Shown: piece after piece, positions 48,830 to 57,224 of the stretch
How the letters are laid out: the number at the start of each line of letters is the position of its first letter
Numbering within the stretch: the first letter of the stretch is position 1
Assembly (NCBI RefSeq): GCF_014529625.1
Contig: NZ_CP076039.1
Location: forward strand, 1,426,001-1,490,000
Length of the DNA stretch: 64,000 nucleotides
DNA from: Candidatus Pelagisphaera phototrophica
GTDB lineage: Bacteria; Verrucomicrobiota; Verrucomicrobiia; Opitutales; Opitutaceae
Reading direction: 5' to 3'
Translations under genes and position numbers: made by a program
Notes under the pieces: model-generated
What the model was told of the DNA's origin: nothing
Database searches by the model: none
Seen by the model: only the letters and a program-made list of their open reading frames with translations

Positions 48830-50167
48830 ATGTTCGGATTCCTCCAATCAGAAAACTCGAAACTTTGCGGTGCTGCCAAAAACTGGCTCTATCTCGGGCA
48901 CAAGGTCTACAATTTTCGGAAAGACCAGCTCACCGATTCCGAGATTTCGGAACTGGGCAAAAGATTGGAGGAGCTGAGGGTACAGTTGAAGGCGAAGACC
49001 GCGGACGCGGGCAAACTCAAGCTTGCGATCGAAGGAGTGGAAGGGCACATGAAAAAGGTGGGGGGTGCCTTTTACCCGCAGTCGATGATTGGCGAAAATG
49101 TAGATTTCGCGCTCTACTTTCTGATCCTCTACCTGGGTTTCACGGCTTTCTTTATCAAGCCGTTCAAGATTCCAACAAACTCGATGTGGCCGACCTACAA
49201 CGGAATGACGAGTGAGGTGTGGACGGAAGACAATCCTGCTCCGGGGGTAATCAGCCGGGCATTTAGACTGATCGCTCATGGAGCAATTCGCTACGAATTG
49301 AAAGCCCCGGCGGATGGGGAACTCCTAATACCGATTTCGACCCGGATTCGATCTAACAGCTTGTTGCCGGTCAATACGGTTAGCAAGCGGCACCATTTGA
49401 TAATACCGGGTAAAGGCAATGGTTTCGCTTTTGAGATCGGAGGGAAGCCGCTTCTGCTGAAAACGCCGCAGGAATTCGATGTTTCCAGTGATATGCCTAT
49501 GCTAAATGAGCAGGATCAGAACATATTGCTCAAGTCCTGGTTTCCGGAAGAGAGTTCGCTTCTCGAAGTCATCCAAAAGAAGATCAGCTCTGGAGAAACC
49601 GCTGGTAGGGGACAAAGAACGCTGGCCAATGGACTAGTGACGGACGTGATCCTCGTGAAGACGGGCCGGTTCTTTGAAAAAGGGGAAACGGTTTTGTCTT
49701 TCGATATTCACACCGGCGACCAGCTATTCGTGGATCGGATGAGCTACCATTTTGTCAGGCCGAAGGTTGGAGACGGATTCGTTTTCAAGACGAGTGAAGT
49801 CCCCGTGCTGACTCGGAGAGGCCGGGATAGTTATTATATCAAGCGACTGAGCGGGGTCCCAGGAAATGAACTCCAGATCGACAATGGCAAACTCCTTGTG
49901 AACGGGGAAGAGGCGCAGGGCTCGGTCGGTTTTGTAAAAAACAATTCAAAAGTGGCCCCTTACGATGGGTATTTCCACATTGGAAATTCTCTATTGAGAC
50001 GAGGGGAGACAATCGAAGTACCTGAGGAGAGGTATGTGGCGCTGGGCGACAACAGTGCCCACAGCTCCGACAGCCGCGACTGGGGTTACGTGCCAGAGCC
50101 CGCCATTGTGGGTCGTCCGGTGCTGATTTTCTATCCGTTCACCAAGCGTTTTGGGCTGACAAAATAG
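48830..50167 (+). CDS. lepB: signal peptidase I with large insertion between catalytic Ser and Lys
   Basis: This 445-aa protease carries the catalytic Ser118 in IPTNSMWPTYNG and the general base Lys338 in YYIKRLSGVPGNELQI, followed by VALGDNSAHSSDSRDWGYV, the family box E. In E. coli the Ser and Lys are 55 residues apart; here they are 220 apart, so about 165 extra residues lie between, including KAPADGELLIPIST, which looks like a small beta domain. The N-terminus has a coiled-coil-like segment (LGKRLEELRVQLKAKTADA) before the membrane helix at about 88-110. It cleaves signal peptides of exported proteins such as the sulfatases. Confidence 0.88.
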   Translation: MFGFLQSENSKLCGAAKNWLYLGHKVYNFRKDQLTDSEISELGKRLEELRVQLKAKTADAGKLKLAIEGVEGHMKKVGGAFYPQSMIGENVDFALYFLILYLGFTAFFIKPFKIPTNSMWPTYNGMTSEVWTEDNPAPGVISRAFRLIAHGAIRYELKAPADGELLIPISTRIRSNSLLPVNTVSKRHHLIIPGKGNGFAFEIGGKPLLLKTPQEFDVSSDMPMLNEQDQNILLKSWFPEESSLLEVIQKKISSGETAGRGQRTLANGLVTDVILVKTGRFFEKGETVLSFDIHTGDQLFVDRMSYHFVRPKVGDGFVFKTSEVPVLTRRGRDSYYIKRLSGVPGNELQIDNGKLLVNGEEAQGSVGFVKNNSKVAPYDGYFHIGNSLLRRGETIEVPEERYVALGDNSAHSSDSRDWGYVPEPAIVGRPVLIFYPFTKRFGLTK

Positions 50168-50496
50168 CCTTGGATTTAGGGTACCTAGCCGCTTTTGATT
50201 GAGCGGAGTGACAGATCGATCTGGTTGGACGAGATTGGGAAGGATTTAACTGCCGTAATGAGTGTGGGCAATCTGGTAGATTTTACCTTGACACAGGGCG
50301 TGCCGCCCAAGGTATTAGGCGGTCTTATGATCGGTTATATTCCAAACAGAGAACAGCCGGGTTCCCCTTCCGAACGGGCTGGGAACCGTCCTCGAGTTCA
50401 AAGTCTTCCTTGTGGTGCGTATAAAAAGCTTTAATACATTCTTCAATTTGCAACTAATGCTATACAGGTATCCGGTATTTGCTAATAATCTTACCC
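50168..50496 (+). other. intergenic region after lepB
   Basis: About 330 bases without a convincing gene. A plus-strand frame at 50195-50434 is open but starts with TTG, has no recognisable domain and no ribosome-binding site. A 7-base inverted repeat, GGTTCCC at 50360-50366 and GGGAACC at 50381-50387, could form a hairpin, but no T-run follows, so it is not called a terminator. The 60 bases upstream of 50497 are AT-rich and may hold the promoter of the cytochrome c and aa3 oxidase genes. Confidence 0.4.
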
Positions 50497-51156
50497 ATGA
50501 AATCGATCCGATTTGATGCGGGGTTTTATTCTTCAAAGTCAATCTTGGTAGCACTGTCGCTTCTCGCCGTCGCCGTCGTTAGCTCGACGCTGAAGGCTGA
50601 CAAGCGAGGCGAGCAACTGTACCGGAATTGTACTATTTGCCATGGTCCCGACGGACAGGGAATTCCGTTGCAACTAGCGCCGGCTCTGACGGCTCTTTCT
50701 GAGAAGTATATTGTGGAACAGCTAAAAAAGTATAAGGCGGGAATACGTGGTGCTCATGCAGAGGACACTGCGGGTCTCAGAATGCTGCCGATGGCCCAGA
50801 CGATGATTACGGAAGATGACATGCAAGCAGTCGCGAGCTACATCGTTTCGCTGGGGTCTTCTCCAGTTGAGCCGACTCTCGAAGGTGGAGACCCGGTCAA
50901 AGGACAGGCAACTTACGCGACTTGCCTCGCGTGCCATGGCCCTGACGGTAGAGGCAATGACCTCCTGAATGCACCGAGTCTTGTGAATCAGCACGATTGG
51001 TACCATCTAGCCCAGCTTAAGAAATTCAAGTCAGGTGTTCGCGGATCGAATCCGCAGGACATAACAGGGGCCCAGATGCGTCCGATGTCGATGCTCCTAG
51101 CAGATGAGCAGATGATGAAGGACGTAGTTGCCTACATCAAAACGCTTGGCAATTAG
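50497..51156 (+). CDS. secreted diheme cytochrome c (c4 type)
   Basis: The 219-aa precursor has a signal peptide (SILVALSLLAVAVVSSTLKA) and two similar cytochrome c domains with heme sites Cys45-Cys48-His49 (CTICH) and Cys143-Cys146-His147 (CLACH). Each domain ends with a Met ligand candidate (RMLPMAQ and RPMSMLL). Two tandem class I domains are typical of cytochrome c4, a soluble electron carrier to oxidases. It directly precedes the aa3 oxidase genes and is the most likely donor to CoxB, possibly taking electrons from ACIII. ATG at 50497 is chosen because it sits at the signal peptide start. Confidence 0.88.
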   Translation: MKSIRFDAGFYSSKSILVALSLLAVAVVSSTLKADKRGEQLYRNCTICHGPDGQGIPLQLAPALTALSEKYIVEQLKKYKAGIRGAHAEDTAGLRMLPMAQTMITEDDMQAVASYIVSLGSSPVEPTLEGGDPVKGQATYATCLACHGPDGRGNDLLNAPSLVNQHDWYHLAQLKKFKSGVRGSNPQDITGAQMRPMSMLLADEQMMKDVVAYIKTLGN

Positions 51157-51191
51157 GCATTCGGTCCTTATCCGTGAAAAACTGAAATTTT

Positions 51192-51329
51192 ATGAGCGAT
51201 AGCGAAAACGAACTTGATCTAGAGGCGGAAGCCTATGCTTACTCTACCACTCGTAAGATGTTCTATTACACGGTTGCAGGAACCATTGGCTTTTCGGCGG
51301 TAATTATAACGCTGTGGTACGTTTTTTAA
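51192..51329 (+). CDS. 45-aa single-pass membrane microprotein in the aa3 oxidase operon
   Basis: A complete short frame starts with ATG at 51192 and ends with TAA at 51327-51329. The product has an acidic N-terminal half (MSDSENELDLEAEAYAYS) and one hydrophobic helix (YYTVAGTIGFSAVIITLWYV) with a positive boundary (TTRKM), as expected for an inner-membrane protein with the N-terminus inside. It sits 35 bases after the diheme cytochrome gene and 36 bases before coxB, on the same strand, with little spare space. Small helical subunits are common in oxidases, so it may be an oxidase subunit or assembly helper. That is inference. Confidence 0.65.
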   Translation: MSDSENELDLEAEAYAYSTTRKMFYYTVAGTIGFSAVIITLWYVF

Positions 51330-51365
51330 AAAGCCCGAATTGAAAACTTTCCTCCCTGTTTAGTC

Positions 51366-52139
51366 ATGTTTGAATTTTTAGATAAATTTATGCCAGGAAT
51401 CTTAGAGTCTTTGCTCCCTCGAGCATCGAGCTTCGCGGTAGAAATAGATGTCCTTTTCGACATCATCACGATTCTAGTGGGTTTCTGGTTTTTCTTGGTA
51501 CTCGGGTATTTCTTCTACCTAATCTTTCGTTATCGCCAGCGGGATGGTCACAAGGCCGAGTACATTTCAGGTGAAACGCACAAGCAGAAGCAAGCCATAG
51601 AAATTCCGCATTATCTGATACTTGTGTGCGACGTGGCGATCATCATCCCGACCTTTCTCGTATGGTTTAATATAAAGATAGATGTTCCTCCGCCTGACGA
51701 AGAGGTACGAATTGTAGCGCAGCAGTGGGCGTGGACGTTCTACCATGCGGGCGAGGACAAGGTTTTAGGTACCGAGGATGATATTGTATCGGTGAATGAG
51801 CTTCACGTCAAAAATAACACCCAGTATTCTTACCATCTCGAATCGAAAGATGTGATGCACAGTTTTTCCGTTCCCGTTTTTCGATTGAAGCAGGACGCAA
51901 TACCGGGCCGCGTTATCAGTGGACACTTTAAACCGATCTTGGAAGGTGAGTGGGATATCCAATGTGCGGAAATGTGCGGGGTAGCACATGGCATCATGGG
52001 GGCTAGAATATTTATTAAGTCAGAAGCCGAGCACAATGCGTGGCTAGCGGCGAATACGCCCGATTCCACTGGGGCAGGCACTCTAGCAAGCGCAAACCAA
52101 AATCCATCTCAAGAAAAGAAGGACCAAAACAATGGCTGA
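51366..52139 (+). CDS. coxB: cytochrome c oxidase subunit II CoxB
   Basis: This 257-aa subunit has two N-terminal membrane helices (DIITILVGFWFFLVLGYFFY and LILVCDVAIIIPTFLVWF), then the cupredoxin domain with the aromatic stretch RIVAQQWAWTFYHAG and the CuA ligands in CAEMCGVAHGIMGA (two Cys, His, Met and the Glu backbone position). It receives electrons from cytochrome c on the periplasmic side. There is no fused cytochrome c domain, so it is aa3 rather than caa3 type. It overlaps coxA by 8 bases. Confidence 0.95.
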   Translation: MFEFLDKFMPGILESLLPRASSFAVEIDVLFDIITILVGFWFFLVLGYFFYLIFRYRQRDGHKAEYISGETHKQKQAIEIPHYLILVCDVAIIIPTFLVWFNIKIDVPPPDEEVRIVAQQWAWTFYHAGEDKVLGTEDDIVSVNELHVKNNTQYSYHLESKDVMHSFSVPVFRLKQDAIPGRVISGHFKPILEGEWDIQCAEMCGVAHGIMGARIFIKSEAEHNAWLAANTPDSTGAGTLASANQNPSQEKKDQNNG

Positions 52140-53844
52140 AGTCGTACACGTAGAGGTGGGTCATGGGGAGCACCATGATGACCACCACGAACTTTCCTTT
52201 TGGAGCAAATACATTTTCTCCACTGACCACAAGATAATCGGTTTCCAGTATTTGTTTACGGGAATGGCGATGGCTCTCATCGGAGGCTATTTCGCTTATG
52301 TCTTCCGTATGCAGTTAGCGTTTCCGGGTTCTTCGATTCCTTTTTGGGGGACATTGTCACCTGCGGCCTACAACAGCCTAGTAACAAATCATGGGACTAT
52401 CATGATTTTCTGGGTGGCAATGCCGGTATTAATCGCGGCGATGGGGAATTTTCTGATTCCCCTGATGATAGGTTGCGATGATATGGTATTTCCGAGAATC
52501 AACCGGCTTTCTTACCAGATTTTCCTCCTAAGTGCGATTGTTCTCCTCGCTTCCTTTTTTGTTCCAGGTGGTGCATTTGGGGGAGCCTGGACGTCTTACG
52601 CGCCTCTGTCCGCGAAGGCCCAATACAACTCGACCCCTTTTGGGGCCCCCTTGTGGCTGATAGCGGTGACTCTCGAAATTGTGGCTTTCTTACTAGGGGG
52701 TATCAACTTTATTACAACGACGATGAATGCTCGGGCAAAGGGTATGAAAATGTTCGATATCCCAATGATAGTTTGGATGATCGTGATCGCCAGTATTCTG
52801 TTCATGTGCTCTGTAGGTCCATTGGTGGCAGGCGCTGTGATGCTACTTTTCGATCAGACTTTGGGGACTGCTTTTTTCGACGCAAACGCTGGGGGGGACC
52901 CCGTTCTCTGGCAGCATTTGTTCTGGTTTTTTGGTCACCCTGAAGTGTACGTCGTCCTTCTCCCTGCAATGGGTATTGTGGCTGAGGTGACTTGTACATT
53001 TGCTCGCAAGAAGCTCTTCTCTTACAAGCTGATTCTTTACAGCTCGATTGGACTGGGCATCCTAAGCTTTTTCGTCTGGGCGCACCATCAATTTATCTCT
53101 GGGGTGGATCCTAGGGCGACCTATCTTTTCACGACAACGACGCTGCTGATATCGATTCCTGTGGCGATTATGTTGTTCGCCTTTGTCGCGACTCTTTACG
53201 GAGGATCGATCCGGTTCACAACTGCAATGCTCTTTGCTCTAGCCTTCACAGGGGAGTTTCTCCTAGGAGGAGTTACGGGGATTTGGCTCGGATCTAGTGG
53301 AACAGATATCTATCTCCATGACACGTATTTTGTATTGGCCCACTTCCACTACACGTTTGTGCCTATCGCTATCATAGCTACGTTCGCGGCCATTTACTAT
53401 TGGTTTCCGAAAATGTTCGGGCGAAAGATGAATGAGAGTTGGGGAAAAATCCATTTTTGGGGTACCATCATTGGTTTCAATGGAATCTTCATACCACTAT
53501 TCATTTTAGGAGCAGGTGGACAGCACCGTCGCATATACAACTTCCAAAATTATCCCGATCTCGCTGGGGCCGACATGCAAGACATGCGGGTGTTTGCGAC
53601 GATGTCACTCATCGTTATGTTGGTGTCCCAAATCCCGTTTTTGATAAACTTTATCGTAAGTATAAAGCGAGGCGAGAAGGCAGGCAGAAACCCATGGAAG
53701 GCGAATACGTTAGAGTGGGTCGCCCCATCGCCTCCACCTCATGGGAATTTCGGTCCGGTCTTGCCTGAGGTGTATCGTGGCCCATACGAGTTCTCAGTCG
53801 ATGGTCGGGAAAAGGATTATTGGCCGCAGAACGAAAAGCCGTAG
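52132..53844 (+). CDS. coxA: cytochrome c oxidase subunit I CoxA
   Basis: The 570-aa catalytic subunit has twelve helices and all expected ligands: low-spin heme His in VTNHGTIMIFWVAMPV, CuB His and the cross-linked Tyr in FFGHPEVYVVLLPAMG, the CuB His pair in WAHHQF, and the two heme His in DTYFVLAHFHYTF. The GHPEVY Glu marks an A-type enzyme with a D channel. It reduces oxygen to water and pumps protons. Its complete ligand set contrasts with the CcoN-like protein at 21444. Confidence 0.97.
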   Translation: MAEVVHVEVGHGEHHDDHHELSFWSKYIFSTDHKIIGFQYLFTGMAMALIGGYFAYVFRMQLAFPGSSIPFWGTLSPAAYNSLVTNHGTIMIFWVAMPVLIAAMGNFLIPLMIGCDDMVFPRINRLSYQIFLLSAIVLLASFFVPGGAFGGAWTSYAPLSAKAQYNSTPFGAPLWLIAVTLEIVAFLLGGINFITTTMNARAKGMKMFDIPMIVWMIVIASILFMCSVGPLVAGAVMLLFDQTLGTAFFDANAGGDPVLWQHLFWFFGHPEVYVVLLPAMGIVAEVTCTFARKKLFSYKLILYSSIGLGILSFFVWAHHQFISGVDPRATYLFTTTTLLISIPVAIMLFAFVATLYGGSIRFTTAMLFALAFTGEFLLGGVTGIWLGSSGTDIYLHDTYFVLAHFHYTFVPIAIIATFAAIYYWFPKMFGRKMNESWGKIHFWGTIIGFNGIFIPLFILGAGGQHRRIYNFQNYPDLAGADMQDMRVFATMSLIVMLVSQIPFLINFIVSIKRGEKAGRNPWKANTLEWVAPSPPPHGNFGPVLPEVYRGPYEFSVDGREKDYWPQNEKP

Positions 53845-53878
53845 CCTGAGGCATCCTGAATCCAAAAAAAAGTTCAAT

Positions 53879-54460
53879 ATGGCTCACCAAATAGTAGCTA
53901 CAAGTCGCAGTCGCACAGGAATCCCCACAGGTCGCTTAGCAGTTTGGTGGATAATCGGTTCGGAAATCGTTATTTTCGGCGGACTCATCGCTACCTACTT
54001 ACTAAACCGCTTTAATCATGGACCATCATGGTCTGCAGAGGCGGCACACACGAACACCTTTATCGGAGCGGCGAACACCTTCTGGCTTTTGACTTCCAGC
54101 CTCTTTGTCGTGTTCGCGCACGCTGCGTCGGAGCGAAAAGATGCCAATAAGACGCGCATGTGGATCTGGCTAACTATCATGCTGGGCGGTTTCTTCATGG
54201 GTTTCAAATCCTACGAATACGCGACAGAAATTTTGCACGGCTACACAATCTTCACGAGCAACTTCTGGAGTTTTTATTACTTAGCAACAGGATTGCATGG
54301 TTTCCACGTGTTATGTGGAATGGTGATCATGGCGATTATAGCCGAAAACGACATCAAAAATGAGCGCAATTGGCACCGTGTGGAAAACATAGGACTGTAT
54401 TGGCACTTCGTAGACATCGTTTGGATCTTCTTATTTCCGTTGATGTATATTGCAAAGTAA
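53879..54460 (+). CDS. coxC: cytochrome c oxidase subunit III, first copy
   Basis: This 193-aa membrane protein starts MAHQIVATSRSRTGIPTGR and shows the five-helix subset typical of short bacterial subunit III (VWWIIGSEIVIFGGLIATYL; FYYLATGLHGFHVLCGMVI; LYWHFVDIVWIFLFPLMYIA). The GLHGFHVLCG His motif and the WHFVDIVW end are family signatures. It stabilises subunit I during turnover. The ATG at 53879 is preferred; the frame reaches back to 53741 inside coxA without similarity. Confidence 0.9.
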   Translation: MAHQIVATSRSRTGIPTGRLAVWWIIGSEIVIFGGLIATYLLNRFNHGPSWSAEAAHTNTFIGAANTFWLLTSSLFVVFAHAASERKDANKTRMWIWLTIMLGGFFMGFKSYEYATEILHGYTIFTSNFWSFYYLATGLHGFHVLCGMVIMAIIAENDIKNERNWHRVENIGLYWHFVDIVWIFLFPLMYIAK

Positions 54461-54479
54461 TCAAAAAAAAAGCCGAAAA

Positions 54480-54911
54480 ATGTCAGGACACAAGCATCCC
54501 AGTTACTTAAAGATCTACTTTACTCTGCTCATATTATTTATCATCAGTGTACTCGGTCCGGAAATGGCTCACGTTCTAGGCTTGGAAGGAGTTTCACGGG
54601 CACTTTTAGTATTGTCGACCGCCTTTGGTATCGCAATATGGAAAGCTTACTTGGTTTGTGCGTACTTCATGCACTTGAAAGTCGAGAAGATCTACGCTCC
54701 CTATATTCTACTGGCCTGCCTTTCATTGCTTTTCGTTTTCTTTTTCGGAACGGCAACCGATGCGATGTTCGCTAATGGACATAATTGGGTAAAGAAATAC
54801 TCTGAGGACAAAGCGTTAGCAGAGGTAATCGCTCGAGATGAGCACCATGAAGATGATCACAGCCATAGCGAATCTCACAACGAATCGCACAGCGAAGAAA
54901 AGTCGCATTAA
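54480..54911 (+). CDS. cytochrome c oxidase subunit IV family protein with His-rich tail
   Basis: The 143-aa protein has three hydrophobic segments (YFTLLILFIISVLGPEMA; ALLVLSTAFGIAIWKAYLV; ILLACLSLLFVFFFGTATD) and the AIWKAYLVCAYFMHLK motif of subunit IV (CyoD/CtaF family). It ends with an unusual tail rich in His, Glu, Asp and Ser (EHHEDDHSHSESHNESHSEE) that may bind metal ions such as copper; this is inferred from composition. It starts 19 bases after the first coxC. Confidence 0.85.
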   Translation: MSGHKHPSYLKIYFTLLILFIISVLGPEMAHVLGLEGVSRALLVLSTAFGIAIWKAYLVCAYFMHLKVEKIYAPYILLACLSLLFVFFFGTATDAMFANGHNWVKKYSEDKALAEVIARDEHHEDDHSHSESHNESHSEEKSH

Positions 54912-54950
54912 TTGGCTTAAAACAGGATTCGTAAGTTAGCAGTTTCAGAT

Positions 54951-55547
54951 ATGAAAACGATGGAGCCAGCATATGGAGGACGTGAGGTCCCCAGGCCTAA
55001 GAGGGGATTGAACAGCAGTGCTCTCGGCATGCTGATGTTTATCGCCGCTGAGCTGATGTTTTTCGCCGCATTGATAAGCGCATTTCTAATTATAAGTGCT
55101 GCTGCTGAAGCCTGGCCACCGCCGGACCAGCCTCGACTTCCAATCGTCGCCTCTGCTTTAAATTCACTCGTCTTGTTTGCGAGCGGCTGGATGATTTTCA
55201 AGGCATACCGCTCCTTTAAAGCAGATCCTACAGGCGAGGTTGTCAGAAAGCAGGTCAAGTTTACGCTTTGGCTGGGTTTGGCTTTTGTTGGAATTCAAGG
55301 TATTGAGTGGATTCGACTCTTGAGTTTTGGACTGACGATGACCTCTAGCCAGTATGGAGCTTTTTTCTATCTTGTTATCGGCACGCACGCAATTCACGCA
55401 GTTGGGGCCTTGATCGGGCTATGGCGTCTGTCCGTCAAGCTGAACGCAGGGCAATTGACGGAAGATACCTTTCATGCGGTCCAGCTGTTTTGGTTCTTTG
55501 TCGTTGGTATTTGGCCCATCTTGTATGTACTTGTGTATCTCAGTTAG
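54951..55547 (+). CDS. cytochrome c oxidase subunit III family, second copy
   Basis: This 198-aa protein is a second subunit III-like membrane protein: LGMLMFIAAELMFFAALISA near the first helix, IGTHAIHAVGALIGLWRL, and FWFFVVGIWPILYVLVYL at the end. It is clearly diverged from the coxC at 53879, with Glu in the first helix retained (AAELMFF). Two subunit III-like genes flanking subunit IV occur in some related bacteria, from memory. They might pair to reconstitute the full seven-helix subunit or be alternates. Confidence 0.85.
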   Translation: MKTMEPAYGGREVPRPKRGLNSSALGMLMFIAAELMFFAALISAFLIISAAAEAWPPPDQPRLPIVASALNSLVLFASGWMIFKAYRSFKADPTGEVVRKQVKFTLWLGLAFVGIQGIEWIRLLSFGLTMTSSQYGAFFYLVIGTHAIHAVGALIGLWRLSVKLNAGQLTEDTFHAVQLFWFFVVGIWPILYVLVYLS

Positions 55548-55552
55548 TAAGC

Positions 55553-55753
55553 ATGGATCTTAGGCGACTCAGACTTGTTACTGGAATCTTACTTTGCTTA
55601 GCGGCAAAGAAAGCTGTGCATGCGTGTGCGGTTTGCTCGGTCACAAATGAAGCGTCGCGTTATGCCTACTATGGTACAACTGTGTTTTTGACGCTTCTGC
55701 CTCTTTTCATGATAGGTGGTGTGGTCTACTACATCGCTAAAAAGGGAAGATAG
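55553..55753 (+). CDS. 66-aa membrane protein with CAVC motif
   Basis: The small product has a signal-like N-terminus (VTGILLCLAAKKAVHA), a CAVC motif just after it (CAVCSVTNEASRYAYY), and one membrane helix (VFLTLLPLFMIGGVVYYIA) before a basic end. CAVC is reminiscent of small proteins near oxidase genes that could bind copper, but no family function is known to me. It starts 5 bases after the second subunit III gene, so it is most likely the last gene of the oxidase operon. The frame extends upstream to 55421 inside the neighbour, which is rejected. Confidence 0.65.
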   Translation: MDLRRLRLVTGILLCLAAKKAVHACAVCSVTNEASRYAYYGTTVFLTLLPLFMIGGVVYYIAKKGR

Positions 55754-55943
55754 GGATAGCGGGGATATTATAGTGCCCATTTGGTTGGTTCAAAGGGAGT
55801 GAAGTTTTCCAACCCGCCACGAAGAGGGCTGAGATTACAGAACTAACTTTATCGCCTACCTAAAAATTTTCTTTCTCAACGTGTGCAAATGGAGTAAAAG
55901 ATACTGTCCAGAGTTAGGTCACAATCAGTAACTTGTAACGAAA

Positions 55944-57104
55944 ATGAAATCGTGGATTAGTACAGTACTGTTTTTAGCTTTATCGATTTCCTTTTGCGGG
56001 TGTTCGAAAAGTGGTGACCCAGGAAAAACGACCGCGTCCAACGAAGCGAAAGAGGAAAAGGGTAAGTCTGGTAAAGACGAAAGGCAGGAAAGAGCGGCTA
56101 GAATCCGCCCGGCTGTTCCGGTAAAGGTCTCCGAAGTGGAGGAAGGTATTATCACTTCATCCCTCGTTTTCGACTCAGTCCTTGAAACGGAGAGTTCGGT
56201 AGAAATATTTGCTGAAACTGCAGGTCTTATTCTCGAGGTGCATGTCGAGGAGGGCGATCGCGTTGTTGCTGGGCAAATTCTCGCACTCATGGAAAATGTG
56301 GAGGAGGGTGTAGATGCGGAGGAGGCGGAAGCCCGCTATGAGCACCAGAAAGCGAATTTTAAGCGTACGGAAGACCTGTACTGGCGTAAGCTCATCAACC
56401 AACAGGAATACGACAATGCGAAATTCGATCTCGAGCAAATGCGGCTGAGATTCGAGCGAGCTAAGATCCAATTGGAAAACACGATTGTACGTTCCACTGT
56501 GAGTGGCGTCGTAACTGAGCGCAATACCCAAGCAGGCCGGCGAGTCGCTACTAACCGAGCAATGTTTTCGATAATGAATTTGGACGAGCTATTCGCCAAT
56601 GTGAACATTCCAGGACAGCACATGCTGAGTATCGAGCAAGGTCTTCAAGCCGTTATCGACTCGGATTTAATTGAAGGTGTCCGATATGACGCGTTTGTTA
56701 AATTGGTGAGTCCAATTGTTGACCCCGAAAGTGGGACGTTCAAAGCAAAAGTGGCAGTATCTAAACTGAACGGTATGCCCATCTACCCGGGGATGTTCGT
56801 AAATGTACGCGTAATTGTGGATACGAGTGATGACGCGGTTCTGATTCCAAAGGAGGCGATTGTACACGAAGGTGACCTAAAGTACATTTTCAAGGTCCAA
56901 AATGGAAAAGCCAAAAAGACTCTTCTTCAGGAAGGCTACTCCAATGTCGGTTTTATTCAGGCCACATCAGATATTGTTAAAGGAGACTTAGTAATCGTGA
57001 TGGGTCAGAGTGCTCTCAAAGATGGAGCGAATGTCAAGATTGTGAAAGAAGCGGTAGCTGCCGAACAAGGCATAACTAATGCAAGCGATGCAGGCCAAGG
57101 CTGA
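55944..57104 (+). CDS. RND efflux periplasmic adaptor (membrane fusion protein)
   Basis: This 386-aa lipoprotein has a signal ending ALSISFCGCSKSG (Cys near residue 17), a basic disordered region, then the split lipoyl domain (EIFAETAGLILEVHVEEGDR and VRSTVSGVVTERNTQAG), an alpha-hairpin coiled coil between (about 130-185), and a beta-barrel plus membrane-proximal domain (DAVLIPKEAIVHEGDLKYIF). This is the HlyD/AcrA family layout. It should connect the RND pumps that follow to an outer-membrane channel. No TolC-type gene is in the window. Confidence 0.92.
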   Translation: MKSWISTVLFLALSISFCGCSKSGDPGKTTASNEAKEEKGKSGKDERQERAARIRPAVPVKVSEVEEGIITSSLVFDSVLETESSVEIFAETAGLILEVHVEEGDRVVAGQILALMENVEEGVDAEEAEARYEHQKANFKRTEDLYWRKLINQQEYDNAKFDLEQMRLRFERAKIQLENTIVRSTVSGVVTERNTQAGRRVATNRAMFSIMNLDELFANVNIPGQHMLSIEQGLQAVIDSDLIEGVRYDAFVKLVSPIVDPESGTFKAKVAVSKLNGMPIYPGMFVNVRVIVDTSDDAVLIPKEAIVHEGDLKYIFKVQNGKAKKTLLQEGYSNVGFIQATSDIVKGDLVIVMGQSALKDGANVKIVKEAVAAEQGITNASDAGQG

Positions 57105-57224
57105 GCCTGGATTTCACCGCAGTGAGACGTTGAATACGGTCAGGCCGAAACTGTTTCTGGTTTGCGAATCAGTGGAATTAGATGGCTTCGTCTGGTCTTT
57201 GAATCCTGAGGATAGGATCGTGTT

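Noticed and set aside
50195-50434. 79-codon open frame after lepB
   Set aside because: It starts with TTG, shows no known domain and overlaps an inverted repeat. It is likely a chance frame.
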